Below, one piece after another: positions 24,900 to 33,803 of a stretch of 64,000 nt of DNA. The notes below the pieces were generated by a model, which made no database searches, was not told the DNA's origin, and saw only the letters and a list, made by a program, of their open reading frames with translations. The position numbers and the translations under genes were made by a program. The DNA comes from Cohnella sp. WQ 127256. Lineage in GTDB: Bacteria; Bacillota; Bacilli; Paenibacillales; Paenibacillaceae. Position 1 is the stretch's first letter, and every line of letters begins with the position of its first letter. The DNA lies in contig NZ_JAMZCY010000004.1 in the NCBI RefSeq assembly GCF_024519285.1, forward strand, positions 372,001-436,000. The letters are read 5' to 3'.

Positions 24900-25658
24900 A
24901 TGTCGAATATCTCAAAACGTTTGTACAAGGGCCGTGCAGCATTAAATGTATTAACGAATAGCCTAGACAATGCGAAGGCAGTTTTCGAAGCAGCAGAAGG
25001 TTATGTTCTCGTTGGCGTTCTATCCAAGTCATACCCAACGGTCGAAGCGGCTGTTGCTTCTATGAAGGAATACGGCAAGGTGGTTGACGAGGCTGTATCC
25101 ATAGGTCTTGGTGCAGGAGATAATCGCCAAGCGGCAGTCGTCGCAGAAATTGTGAAACAATATCCAGGTAGCCATATTAATCAGGTATTCCCTGCTGTTG
25201 GTGCAACTCGCGCTAACCTTGGTGGGCAAGACAGCTGGATTAATGCACTCGTATCCCCAACAGGACGTGTAGGATACGTTAATATTTCCACGGGTCCAGT
25301 CAGCGCAGCGCAATCTGAGCTCGCAATTGTTCCTGTAAAAACAGCTATTGCACTCATTCGGGATATGGGCGGCAATGCCTTGAAGTACTTCCCAATGAAC
25401 GGACTTAGCTGTGAAGATGAGCTTCGCGCAGTAGCCAGCGCTTGTGCAGAGGAAGGCTTTGCTTTGGAGCCGACCGGCGGCATTGATATGGAAAACTTCG
25501 AGACCATCTTAAGCATCTGCTTGGATGCAGGAGTGCAGCAAGTCATTCCTCACGTTTACTCTTCCATTATTGATAAGACAACAGGCGCGACAAACGTTGA
25601 TGATGTTGCCGAGCTACTCACTATAATGAAGAAGCTAGTGGACGCTGCCGATGCCTAA
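24900..25658 (+). CDS. dgaF: DgaF-family 2-dehydro-3-deoxy-phosphogluconate aldolase
   Basis: 252 residues. The beta-barrel aldolase of the DgaF type carries SIGLGAGDNRQ, INQVFPAVGATRANL, NALVSPTGRVGYVNISTGP, the Lys-containing MGGNALKYFPMNG and LEPTGGID. It cleaves KDPG to pyruvate and glyceraldehyde-3-phosphate, feeding glycolysis. It is distinct in sequence from the Eda type. It overlaps the kinase gene by 8 bp (ATG within its last codons), so it is co-translated. Confidence 0.9.
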   Translation: MSNISKRLYKGRAALNVLTNSLDNAKAVFEAAEGYVLVGVLSKSYPTVEAAVASMKEYGKVVDEAVSIGLGAGDNRQAAVVAEIVKQYPGSHINQVFPAVGATRANLGGQDSWINALVSPTGRVGYVNISTGPVSAAQSELAIVPVKTAIALIRDMGGNALKYFPMNGLSCEDELRAVASACAEEGFALEPTGGIDMENFETILSICLDAGVQQVIPHVYSSIIDKTTGATNVDDVAELLTIMKKLVDAADA

Positions 25659-26667
25659 GAAGATTGCGGCATTCGGAGAAGTGATGATGCGGTTGCAGGT
25701 GCCGGGTTATGAGCTACTATCTCAAGCAAGCACATTAAGCTACTCTTTCTCCGGCACAGGGGTCAATGTGATTTCAGCAATGGCCCGCTTAGGGCATGAA
25801 GGATATCTCGTGTCCCGATTGCCTGCTAATGCCGTCGGCGATGCTGCTGCTGCTTATTTACGAAAGCTGGGTGTTTCCCAAACCTTCGTAGAGAGAAGCG
25901 GTAACTACCTGGGCATGTATTTCTTAGAAAACGGATTCGGCGTTAGACCAAGCCGCGTGACTTATTCCAATCGTCTTGAGAGCAGCTTTAACACCGCACC
26001 GGAAGGCACTTATGAATTCGATCGCATTTCCCAGCAGCTAGATGCCGTACATTTTTGCGGGATTACACTAGCCATGAATGATGCAGTTCGGAATCATATG
26101 CTCAGCTTTGCGGCAGCAGTTAAAGCTAACGGTGGCACAATCGTGTTCGATTGCAATTATCGCCCTTCTCTCTGGGGCGAAGAAGGTTACGCAAAGGCAA
26201 AGCCCTTCTATGAGAAAATGCTGCAGCATGCGGATATCGTCATGATGAACGAGCTTGACGCCATCCATATCCTTGGCATGACAACAGACAAGACAACTCG
26301 CCTTGATCAGCTTACTGAGCTTTTGCCGGTTGTAGCTGAGAAATATGGAATTTCTGTGCTTGCTGGTACGCATCGCTCCATTAATGGAGACAACACGCAT
26401 TCCCTACTCGGCTATCTCTATAAGAACAAAGAGTTTGCTTTCGCTGAGAAGCTTACCTTTACAGTTTGCGATAGAATTGGTGCAGGAGATGCCTATGCCA
26501 GCGGTATCGTTCACGGTGAGCTTAAGGGTCTAGCGCCCGAAGCAAGTGTCCGCTTCGCAGCAGCGGCAGCCATGCTTGCTCATACAACGATAGGCGATAC
26601 CCCTATGTCCTCTGAGAGTGATATACTAAGAGCAATGACACAATCGGTGAGCGATGTAGAGAGGTAG
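25651..26667 (+). CDS. kdgK: PfkB-family sugar kinase, probable 2-dehydro-3-deoxygluconokinase
   Basis: 338 residues with PfkB signatures: N-terminal FGEVMMRLQVPGYELLSQASTL, the sugar-binding SGTGVNVISAMARLG and the C-terminal catalytic DRIGAGDAYASG with the general-base Asp. The start motif and context next to dgaF suggest 2-keto-3-deoxygluconate kinase, supplying KDPG to the aldolase; fructokinase-like substrates cannot be excluded. It overlaps dgaF by 8 bp and its stop overlaps the GntR start by one base. Confidence 0.85.
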   Translation: MPKKIAAFGEVMMRLQVPGYELLSQASTLSYSFSGTGVNVISAMARLGHEGYLVSRLPANAVGDAAAAYLRKLGVSQTFVERSGNYLGMYFLENGFGVRPSRVTYSNRLESSFNTAPEGTYEFDRISQQLDAVHFCGITLAMNDAVRNHMLSFAAAVKANGGTIVFDCNYRPSLWGEEGYAKAKPFYEKMLQHADIVMMNELDAIHILGMTTDKTTRLDQLTELLPVVAEKYGISVLAGTHRSINGDNTHSLLGYLYKNKEFAFAEKLTFTVCDRIGAGDAYASGIVHGELKGLAPEASVRFAAAAAMLAHTTIGDTPMSSESDILRAMTQSVSDVER

Positions 26668-27395
26668 TGGAAGTCATCACAGTCTTCTTATCTCGGAAGA
26701 AAAAACCTTTATATTTGCAAATTAAAAATATCCTGAAGGATCGGATTTTACATGGTGCGTATCCCATCGATACAACCATTCCATCCGAGCCGCAATTGGA
26801 GCAGGAATTCAAGGTCAGCAAGATCACAGTTCGCAATGCGATCCAAGAGCTTGTTCAAGAAGGCTATCTGGAAAAGGGTAGCGGCAAAGGAACGAGGGTC
26901 ATTCGCAACACTTCTACTTCCAAGCTGTCCAAACGGAAAAGCTTTACAGAGGTGTTGGTCGAGGAAGGACACCGCATTCGGAAGCAATTACTGCAGGCCG
27001 AAGTCGTTCGTAATGAAGTAGGGACGGAGCCTTATCGGTTGTTCGGGGAGCAGTGCTTCTGCATCGAACGCTTATATTATTTAGATGATGTCCCTTATAT
27101 CCATTACACTCACTATTTAACGATGAGTACGGGGAATATCGAGCTCGCAGATATAGATGATCAGTCCTTGTATGGCTTATTGGAGGAACAAGAGATTACG
27201 CTTGATAAATTCCGCGATCAATTTGCCGTGGCATTCGCCCCTCCACTTATTGGGGAGAAGTTACGCGTGCAAGAGAACATGCCTTTATTGAAAAGATCTC
27301 GTTATTCCTATGAGGAATCGGGCAACGTCATTGAATTTAGCGTAGGCTATTACAACACCGCAATCCAGAATTACCTCGTCAATTATAACGTCTAA
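26667..27395 (+). CDS. GntR/HutC-family transcriptional regulator
   Basis: 242 residues. Residues 10-75 form a GntR winged HTH (PLYLQIKNILKDRILHGAYPIDTTIPSEPQLEQEFKVSKITVRNAIQELVQEGYLEKGSGKGTRV) and 95-235 a UTRA effector domain (YSYEESGNVIEFSVGYYN). HutC-type proteins repress carbohydrate operons and are released by a pathway metabolite. It is the last gene of the dga operon, coupled to the kinase through a GTG that overlaps the kinase stop. The 22-bp dyad on the operon promoter is its likely site. Confidence 0.9.
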   Translation: MEVITVFLSRKKKPLYLQIKNILKDRILHGAYPIDTTIPSEPQLEQEFKVSKITVRNAIQELVQEGYLEKGSGKGTRVIRNTSTSKLSKRKSFTEVLVEEGHRIRKQLLQAEVVRNEVGTEPYRLFGEQCFCIERLYYLDDVPYIHYTHYLTMSTGNIELADIDDQSLYGLLEEQEITLDKFRDQFAVAFAPPLIGEKLRVQENMPLLKRSRYSYEESGNVIEFSVGYYNTAIQNYLVNYNV

Positions 27396-27413
27396 CCTTT
27401 ATTAGACAAGCAG

Positions 27414-27468
27414 CGAAGAAGCGTACTTGGAGGGTCTGTTTAGACTCTCCAAGTACGCCTCTTCTAAA
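27414..27468 (+). terminator. Terminator of the dga operon
   Basis: Arms GCGTACTTGGAG (27421-27432) and CTCCAAGTACGC (27447-27458), extended by GAAG/CTTC, close the operon before the minisatellite. Confidence 0.8.
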
Positions 27469-27510
27469 TGTTACATGTCGTTATGGCTTCAGCTCCATGT
27501 AGCAGGGGAA

Positions 27511-28410
27511 CCAAGGTGCTTTTTTGGCCCTCGCGAACCAAACGCCACTGCTTCGGCTCAACCAAGGCACTTTTTTGGCCTTCGTGAACCAAATGTCGCT
27601 GTCGCAGCTCTACCAAGGCACTTTTTTGGCCTCCGTGAACCAAATGCCACTGCAACCGCTCAGCCAAGGCACTTTTTTGGCCTTCGTGAACCAAATGCCA
27701 CTGCTTCGGCTCAACCAAGGCACTTTTTTGGCCTTCGCGAACCAAACGCCACTGCTTCGGCTCAACCACGGCACTTTTTTGGCCTTCGTGAACCAAATAC
27801 CACTGTCGCGGCTCAACCAAGGCACTTTTTTGGCCTTCGCGAACCAAATGCCACTGTCGCGGCTCAACCAAGGCACTTTTTTGGCCTTCGTGAACCAAAC
27901 ACCACTATCGTGGCTCAACCAAGGCACTTTTTTGGCCTTCGTGAACCAAATGCCACTCTTCGGCTCTACCAAGGCACTTTTTTGGCCTTCGCTAACCAAA
28001 CGCCACTGCAACCGCTCAACCAAGGTACTTTTTTGGCCCTCGCGAACCAAACGCCACTGCTTCGGCTCTACCAAGGCACTTTTTTGGCCTTCGTGAACCA
28101 AATGTCGCTGTCGCAGCTCTACCAAGGCACTTTTTTGGCCTCCGTGAACCAAATGCCACTGCTTCGGCTCTACCAAGGTACTTTTTTGGCCTTCGTGAAC
28201 CAAATGCCACTGCTTCGGCTCTACCAAGGCACTTTTTTGGCCTTCGTGAACCAAATGCCACTGCAACCGCTCAGCCAAGGCACTTTTTTGGCCCTCGCGA
28301 ACCAAAAGCCACTACTTCGGCTCTACCAAGGCACTTTTTTGGCCTTCGCGAACCAAATGCCACTGTCGCTGCTCAACCAAGGCACTTTTTTGGCCTTCGT
28401 GAACCAACAT
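27511..28410. repeat. 51-bp tandem minisatellite, 18 units
   Basis: Units beginning CCAAGG start at 27511, 27562, 27613, 27664, 27715, 27766, 27817, 27868, 27919, 27969, 28020, 28071, 28122, 28173, 28224, 28275, 28326 and 28377. Spacing is 51 bp throughout except one 50-bp unit (27919-27968, one G lost), and the last unit is partial. Each unit contains CACTTTTTTGGCC, GTGAACCAAA or GCGAACCAAA, then a variable tail (CTTCGGCTC, TCGCGGCTC, CAACCGCTC). As 51 equals 17 codons, several frames stay open on both strands, but none has a ribosome site or a plausible start, and the 50-bp unit shifts frame. Variation at unit positions 21, 24 and 33 is synonymous in one plus-strand frame, which is only weak evidence of past coding. 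The tract lies between two converging genes. Confidence 0.9.
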
Positions 28411-28461
28411 GTGACTTTCAACTCTGACGCTTCGGAGATGACTCCTTTGGACCCCTTTTAA

Positions 28462-29400
28462 TCAGGCGTCACTGCCTGCCGCTAACCCAACTCGTAAATC
28501 CAAGTACCATTCGAACGCTTCATTAGGAGCCACAACTTGAGCGGTACCATTGCTGATAGCCCTGGAGAGCGAATCATATAATCCAATGCTAGGCTCTAGC
28601 GCGATGGTCGTCCTATCATTAAATAATCCCTCATCAATCCAAACCCCTAGATAAGGAACGAGATCCGGACAGACAGACATCTCCATATAGTTGCCGGTCT
28701 CCTCACCTTGCAAAGCGCACCAGCCTTCTGACAAAACGCTTGGCGCATAGAACTTACGGCCATCAGTGGTCATGTTGGGAGATACTAAACTTTGCTGATC
28801 CCATTCGTATTTATTCCCAACCGACAAGCTCTTACCTCCATAGACGCATATCATTTCCTTAACAGAATCCGGCAATCGTATCCTCGTCTTCTCTGTTACT
28901 TGGAATTGTGGATGCGGCACCCAGAGGAACGGCATATTCGCCGTCCCCCTATTCTCTACGCGATACCGCAACCGAACTTGATTAGCAGAGAGGAACGATA
29001 CGCTTCTACTTAACCTATAGGGAATACAACTACCATCCACTGAACAGGTTATCGCGCGGCTATCCGCCTCACAGCTCCATGAGCGCGACCAAACCTCGCC
29101 ATGATCAGGTAATGTAATCGCCTGCCCCTCACCAATTTCACAACAATCAATCGTCGGAAAGCATTCATCCCACCCACTCATGTCCCAGTCGCAGAAGCTA
29201 GAGCCTTCCTCTGGTTTCCTCAGGGAACGCTTCCCAGCATCCAGCAACCACTCTTTGCCTGTCGGCTTATAGACAAGAGATACGATCTTTGCCCCAATCT
29301 CTGGCACCATCTCTAACCGGACTTCATCGCTTTCCAATATGAATGACTCATAGCCTTCGTAATATCCCTCGTACACCTTAACCTTCACCTTATTGTCCAC
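28462..29400 (-). CDS. Galactose mutarotase-like carbohydrate-binding protein
   Basis: 312 residues, no signal peptide. The fold signatures resemble aldose 1-epimerase proteins (EMVPEIGAKIVSLVYKPTGKEWLL, WGSGWDECFPTI-like DMSGWDECFPTID, FLWVPHPQFQV, TIALEPSIGLYDSL). The classic epimerase His/Glu pair is only partly recognisable, so enzymatic activity is uncertain. GTG 29400 overlaps the preceding gene by 11 bp with a weak ribosome site, so translation is coupled to that of the DUF5107-TPR protein. They probably act together on the sugar imported by the neighbouring ABC system. Confidence 0.7.
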   Translation of the reverse strand: MDNKVKVKVYEGYYEGYESFILESDEVRLEMVPEIGAKIVSLVYKPTGKEWLLDAGKRSLRKPEEGSSFCDWDMSGWDECFPTIDCCEIGEGQAITLPDHGEVWSRSWSCEADSRAITCSVDGSCIPYRLSRSVSFLSANQVRLRYRVENRGTANMPFLWVPHPQFQVTEKTRIRLPDSVKEMICVYGGKSLSVGNKYEWDQQSLVSPNMTTDGRKFYAPSVLSEGWCALQGEETGNYMEMSVCPDLVPYLGVWIDEGLFNDRTTIALEPSIGLYDSLSRAISNGTAQVVAPNEAFEWYLDLRVGLAAGSDA

Positions 29401-32400
29401 TAGCTTCCGGTGTTACCCATTCCGAATGAATCTGCACACCTTGATGATTACTGTCCAATGTAACAACCAGCTCGAATTGTTCCCTCGCTTTTGCAAATTG
29501 TCCAAGTCCTATAAGCCCTAAGCCCATCATAAAGCGGCAATGGATTTGATTCCGAATGTTCAAATCATCCTCGAAGACAAGGAAATCTGGAAGTGAAACG
29601 GCAAAGTAATCTATCTTAACCTCTTCGAACATGTGCTTCTCCGCATAATCAACAAGCTTGTGGAACCGCTTATTGGACTGCTTCGAATCCTTCAGCTTGC
29701 TCCATGCTAAGCCTTGATAGAAGATCATTTCTGGAGGCTGATCATTGTAATACATCGCGCTAGCCGGTTCCTCCAAACCTTGGGATGCCTGGATATAAGC
29801 CTCTTGGGCTTCAACCGGTAAACCGAGTCCTTCATACGCACAACCTATATAGTAGTAAATATGATTCTCTTGCGCGCCCGTCAATTTACCCTCGCCTAGA
29901 TTGTCGGGATACACTAGCGCTTTATGCAAATGCTCTAGCGCTTGTTCATATTGCTTACTATGGAGAAGTCCCTTCGCAAGCTCAACATGAGCGAGCACAT
30001 ATTGCCCGGTGACCTTACCCTCGCCGCCTTCCCAAGGGTGGAACAACCTGGACGTGAGTAATTGTACTGCCTCTGTATGAAGCTTCAGCATATTATGAAC
30101 GGTTACATATTCTACATATAAATCGTCCCTTGCTTGTACAAGCTCAAGTTTCTGCTTTAGCTGCTCTAGCCGTATTCTCGGTTCCACGCCAAGCTTCTTA
30201 TAGAGCTGATCAAGCTCATAGAATATGCGTGCATCCGTTGGATCGCATATCACCGCATGCTCCAACGCTTCCCTAGCTTGCTCGGGACTGTTCATTTTAT
30301 TATAGTAAGCGAGCGCTAAATTCCGGTTTACGATGGAGAACGACGGATTCGCCGCACGAGAGAGCTCCCAATGCTGAACCCCTTCCGCATGTCGCTTCTT
30401 ATCGTATAGTAAATTCCCTAAGTAGTAATGCGCTTTGGAATCACCAGGACAAGCCTCAATCGCGTACTTCAATACCGCGAGATCAAACAGAGTGTTCGGG
30501 AAGCAATAGTCCGATATCGCTTCGCTACCTGTACGAAGATGTAAGATCGACTTCTCGCTATGTCCCATCTTTCCATATAAATATCCGATCGTGTACTGGA
30601 TCATCGGATAGACATCCCCGGATTCACCTTCAACACTCGTCGAAAGTAATTCCAATGCTTCGTTATACAACCCCGCCTCGGAGTAATCCGCAGCCAATGA
30701 CAGATAGTTATGAGCATCGCCCCTCATGAGAAGGAGCTGCTTCTCATACACGGCTTGGGCTTCCTCTGTCTCTCCGCCACCTTCTAACACCAATCTCAAT
30801 TCGTTATAAGCACCAAAATCAGCAATATCGAACTTGATCGTTTCCCTTGTCCATTCTTTGGCTTCATCCCGTCTGCCCAGCTTACGAAGCATAGCCGACT
30901 TCAAATTGCGTGCCTTGTAATTACGGGTGTTCTTGATCAAAGAACGCTCAACAAGTTCTAACGCTTCTTCGTGCGAGCCTTTCCAAGCCGCAATCTGTGC
31001 AAGCGTGAAGTAACCACTGTCTTGCATGGCTGCAGACCAAACCGATTTATATAGCGCAGAGAAGGCTTCCTCCATCCGTCCCTGAAGCTTCAAAGTTACA
31101 CCTAGCTGATAATAAGCTTCACTATCGTAAGGATTAGGATTACGAGAGGTTAAGCTCTTAATTGCTGTACGGAAGTGTTCCTCGCTTTGTTCTAGCAGCC
31201 CTCTGCGCAGCAGTAAAGTACCATAGGCGACATTAATGCGAATATCGTTCGCATCCCGCTTCAAGCCCTCCAAATAATACGCTTCCGGTTCAAAGGTTGC
31301 ATGACGATATTGCTCAAGATGTAGCCCCGCCAAATAAAGCATTTCATTGGTTTTCATTTCGGAAGGCTCTTGTAGCGGTTGAGCCGCATCTGGCACTTGC
31401 TCAATGTCCGGCTTGTTAGGCTGATACCGGATAAGCTCCTGGCCCTTCTCATTGCTGACCTTCAGGATCAGTTCATGCTCCAGCTGACCAGGCTGCAATC
31501 CGATCTCAGCATGGAATGTATCGGTAGGGGATAGATTAGCTGTCTTGTTCAAATACACCTGTGAACCGCCCACTAATTCAACAATCAAGCCTTCCATTAG
31601 AGAAGTTGCATATACTTGCACGAATGCCTTCTGATTAGCGACATCCACCTCTAAATTTACAGCCAAATCTATCGAAGCATTTTTAACAACTCCAACATTT
31701 TTGTAGGGCATAAAATATTGCTTAAACGATTTTTCCTCATAGGGTTGTAGCCATGTGAAGTCAGGCTGGTTGTCGGTATAAACCCCCGTCATTAATTCAA
31801 TATAAGGTCCATCCTCATCTGTCAGATTCCGATCCCAAGCCTGGCCGAATTCTCCATTGCCCCACGTCCACTGCTTTTTGCCCGGTGAAATATGATGATT
31901 GGCAACATGGAGTAAACCCGCTTGCACGGAATGATCATAACCACCCACAAAATTGTAGTCCGACTTATACGCCATATAAGAGGTTGGAACCGGAATATTC
32001 TTATAGCGTGAGATGTCTACTCCCTCAGAATAGTCCATCTTATAGTAGGTTCCCGTCGCAATCGGGAATTTGGATACGTCTCTTTTTCCATGATCGAACA
32101 CTGCGGTGACATCAGGCGGAAATACGGATTGCGTAAAGTCGTTTACCGCTACAGCCGGATTTGCCCACCATAAGAACGTTTGAGGTTCTGGGGTACGGTT
32201 GTATAGTTGAGCGTGAATTTCCAAGTATGCCTTGTCCGGATATAGTGTAAAGCCTGCTGTAACCTTAGTACCATTAATACGATCAATCTCGCTTATCCAT
32301 ACCGTTGCGCTTCCATCTTCCTTCTGCTCCAGCCGATATTCCACGGGACCATACGTATTAGGGCGGTGATGCTGCGGCCAGTTAAACTCAATTCCTCCTG

Positions 32401-32746
32401 AAATCCATGGCCCCAATAGACCTACTAGTGCCGGCTTGATCACTTGGTTGTAATAAACAAAATCATATTGATTCGTTTTGTCTACCGCACGATAAATACG
32501 TCCACCCAGCTCGGGCATGACCTCGACACGCAAGTAATCATTCTCAAGAATGACCATCCGGTAAGCTTTCAATTGCTTCTCATCTTCAATCTTATCGATA
32601 ACGGGATGGGGGTACACCTTGCCCGTGCTTCCTTGATAGACGCGTTTCTCTAGAAACATCGGGTTTTTGTCTGGCTTACCGACTTCATAGGTTGGAATTT
32701 CCATCGTTTCTTCCCATACTCGGGTATTTGCATTCAACCTTGTCAA
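29390..32746 (-). CDS. DUF5107 and TPR-repeat protein, probable cytosolic carbohydrate-active enzyme
   Basis: 1118 residues, no signal peptide or membrane segment. The N-terminal 340 residues match DUF5107, a galactose-mutarotase-like beta-sandwich (YLRVEVMPELGGRIYRAVDKTNQYDFVYYN, GGIEFNWPQHHRPNTYGPVEY, FLWWANPAV, TGTYYKMDYSEGVDISRYKNIPVP, WTWGNGEFGQAWDRNLTDEDGPYIELMTGVY). A linker (about 370-460) follows, then about fifteen helical TPR units to the C-terminus. DUF5107-TPR proteins recur in Bacteroidetes and Paenibacillus sugar loci, but no activity is known to me. TTG 32746 is preferred because AGGAG lies 8 nt upstream. It is divergent from the AraC gene. Confidence 0.75.
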   Translation of the reverse strand: MTRLNANTRVWEETMEIPTYEVGKPDKNPMFLEKRVYQGSTGKVYPHPVIDKIEDEKQLKAYRMVILENDYLRVEVMPELGGRIYRAVDKTNQYDFVYYNQVIKPALVGLLGPWISGGIEFNWPQHHRPNTYGPVEYRLEQKEDGSATVWISEIDRINGTKVTAGFTLYPDKAYLEIHAQLYNRTPEPQTFLWWANPAVAVNDFTQSVFPPDVTAVFDHGKRDVSKFPIATGTYYKMDYSEGVDISRYKNIPVPTSYMAYKSDYNFVGGYDHSVQAGLLHVANHHISPGKKQWTWGNGEFGQAWDRNLTDEDGPYIELMTGVYTDNQPDFTWLQPYEEKSFKQYFMPYKNVGVVKNASIDLAVNLEVDVANQKAFVQVYATSLMEGLIVELVGGSQVYLNKTANLSPTDTFHAEIGLQPGQLEHELILKVSNEKGQELIRYQPNKPDIEQVPDAAQPLQEPSEMKTNEMLYLAGLHLEQYRHATFEPEAYYLEGLKRDANDIRINVAYGTLLLRRGLLEQSEEHFRTAIKSLTSRNPNPYDSEAYYQLGVTLKLQGRMEEAFSALYKSVWSAAMQDSGYFTLAQIAAWKGSHEEALELVERSLIKNTRNYKARNLKSAMLRKLGRRDEAKEWTRETIKFDIADFGAYNELRLVLEGGGETEEAQAVYEKQLLLMRGDAHNYLSLAADYSEAGLYNEALELLSTSVEGESGDVYPMIQYTIGYLYGKMGHSEKSILHLRTGSEAISDYCFPNTLFDLAVLKYAIEACPGDSKAHYYLGNLLYDKKRHAEGVQHWELSRAANPSFSIVNRNLALAYYNKMNSPEQAREALEHAVICDPTDARIFYELDQLYKKLGVEPRIRLEQLKQKLELVQARDDLYVEYVTVHNMLKLHTEAVQLLTSRLFHPWEGGEGKVTGQYVLAHVELAKGLLHSKQYEQALEHLHKALVYPDNLGEGKLTGAQENHIYYYIGCAYEGLGLPVEAQEAYIQASQGLEEPASAMYYNDQPPEMIFYQGLAWSKLKDSKQSNKRFHKLVDYAEKHMFEEVKIDYFAVSLPDFLVFEDDLNIRNQIHCRFMMGLGLIGLGQFAKAREQFELVVTLDSNHQGVQIHSEWVTPEASGQ

Positions 32747-32816
32747 ATTCCTCACTCCTGTTTCTAGATAATCTTAGATAATGAACTATAAGATCACTTT
32801 AAAGGAGATCAAGGTG

Positions 32817-32846
32817 TTGGACAATTCACAATCCCCTGTTTATAAT
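32817..32846 (+). promoter_or_regulatory. Promoter of the AraC gene
   Basis: TTGGAC (32817-32822) and TATAAT (32841-32846) separated by 18 bp, 60 bp upstream of the AraC start. Confidence 0.65.
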
Positions 32847-32906
32847 GGACGATATTCTGATTTTTAGAGAAACCAATGAGCCTTATGACAAGAAAGGGGA
32901 ATAGCG

Positions 32907-33794
32907 GTGCTTAAAAAAGCTGAGGGGTTTGATTCCGAGAAAATTATCGTATTACCGCAGTATCAATTAAACGAATTAATGACTCATCCCCTCGTGAGAG
33001 ATTTATATGTAACCGACATAGGTTATTTTCCTCGCGCCCTCCATCACTACCGTGAAAGGCCCCAAGGCTGCGAATCCCACATTCTCATCTATTGCGTCCG
33101 CGGAGAAGGCTCTGTGTCCTTCGGCCCCGATAAGACCATTCGGATGACGGAGCACACCTTAACCATTATACCTGCCGGGGCTGCTCATTCTTATCATGCA
33201 GTCGATTCCAACCCATGGAGTATTTACTGGTTTCACATTAAGGGCGAGCAAGCCTTCCCCTTCCTTCAAGCTTTGGATTTAGATACCCATTCCGCTCCTC
33301 TAAAGCTGTCCATCCACGATAGTGAACAATTTAGAAGCTTGTTTAATCAATGCTTTGACATTTTATCAACCAAATCTTACTCTCTTCCTCATCATGTTCA
33401 CGTTTCACAATTGGTGAGAACTATCCTTAGCTTGATCGGACTTATTCCAGGTCGTAAAGAGGATGAACGGAAGCAGCATTATATCGATGATGCGATCGAC
33501 TTCATGAGGGAAAGGCTCGAGCATAGCCTTACGTTGGACGAGCTTGTCTCCCACACGCAAATTTCCAAGCAGCATTTGAACTATTTATTTAAGCTATCCA
33601 CAGGCTGTAGCCCGATTGATTATTACCACCGAATGAAAATCCAGCGCGCAGGACAATTGATGGACTTAACCGGTCTCACGATCAAGGAAATCTGTCATTC
33701 CCTTGGCTTCAAGGATCCTTACTATTTCTCGCGCATGTTCAAGAAAATCATCGGACACTCTCCAACCGCATATCGCAATCACTTGAAGGGCTAG
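32907..33794 (+). CDS. AraC-family transcriptional regulator
   Basis: 295 residues. An N-terminal cupin-like sensory domain (ILIYCVRGEGSVSFGPDKTIRM, IPAGAAHSYHAVDSNPWSIYWFHIKG) precedes a C-terminal AraC double HTH (LDELVSHTQISKQHLNYLFKLSTGCSPIDYYHRMKIQRA ... IKEICHSLGFKDPYYFSRMFKKIIG). GTG 32907 is preceded by AAAGGGGA. It is divergent from the DUF5107-TPR gene and convergent with the response-regulator gene (9 bp apart at stops). It probably controls the DUF5107 operon in response to a sugar (inference). Confidence 0.9.
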   Translation: MLKKAEGFDSEKIIVLPQYQLNELMTHPLVRDLYVTDIGYFPRALHHYRERPQGCESHILIYCVRGEGSVSFGPDKTIRMTEHTLTIIPAGAAHSYHAVDSNPWSIYWFHIKGEQAFPFLQALDLDTHSAPLKLSIHDSEQFRSLFNQCFDILSTKSYSLPHHVHVSQLVRTILSLIGLIPGRKEDERKQHYIDDAIDFMRERLEHSLTLDELVSHTQISKQHLNYLFKLSTGCSPIDYYHRMKIQRAGQLMDLTGLTIKEICHSLGFKDPYYFSRMFKKIIGHSPTAYRNHLKG

Positions 33795-33803
33795 ATTGGC
33801 TGA

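Noticed and set aside
27511..28410. Direct repeats as a possible CRISPR array
   Set aside because: Units are 51 bp, contiguous, with no unique spacers; no cas genes are near. This is a minisatellite.
27427..28461. Long open frames in the minisatellite as a repeat-protein gene
   Set aside because: No ribosome site or plausible start; the long plus frame begins inside the dga terminator; the 50-bp unit breaks the frame; several frames are equally open.
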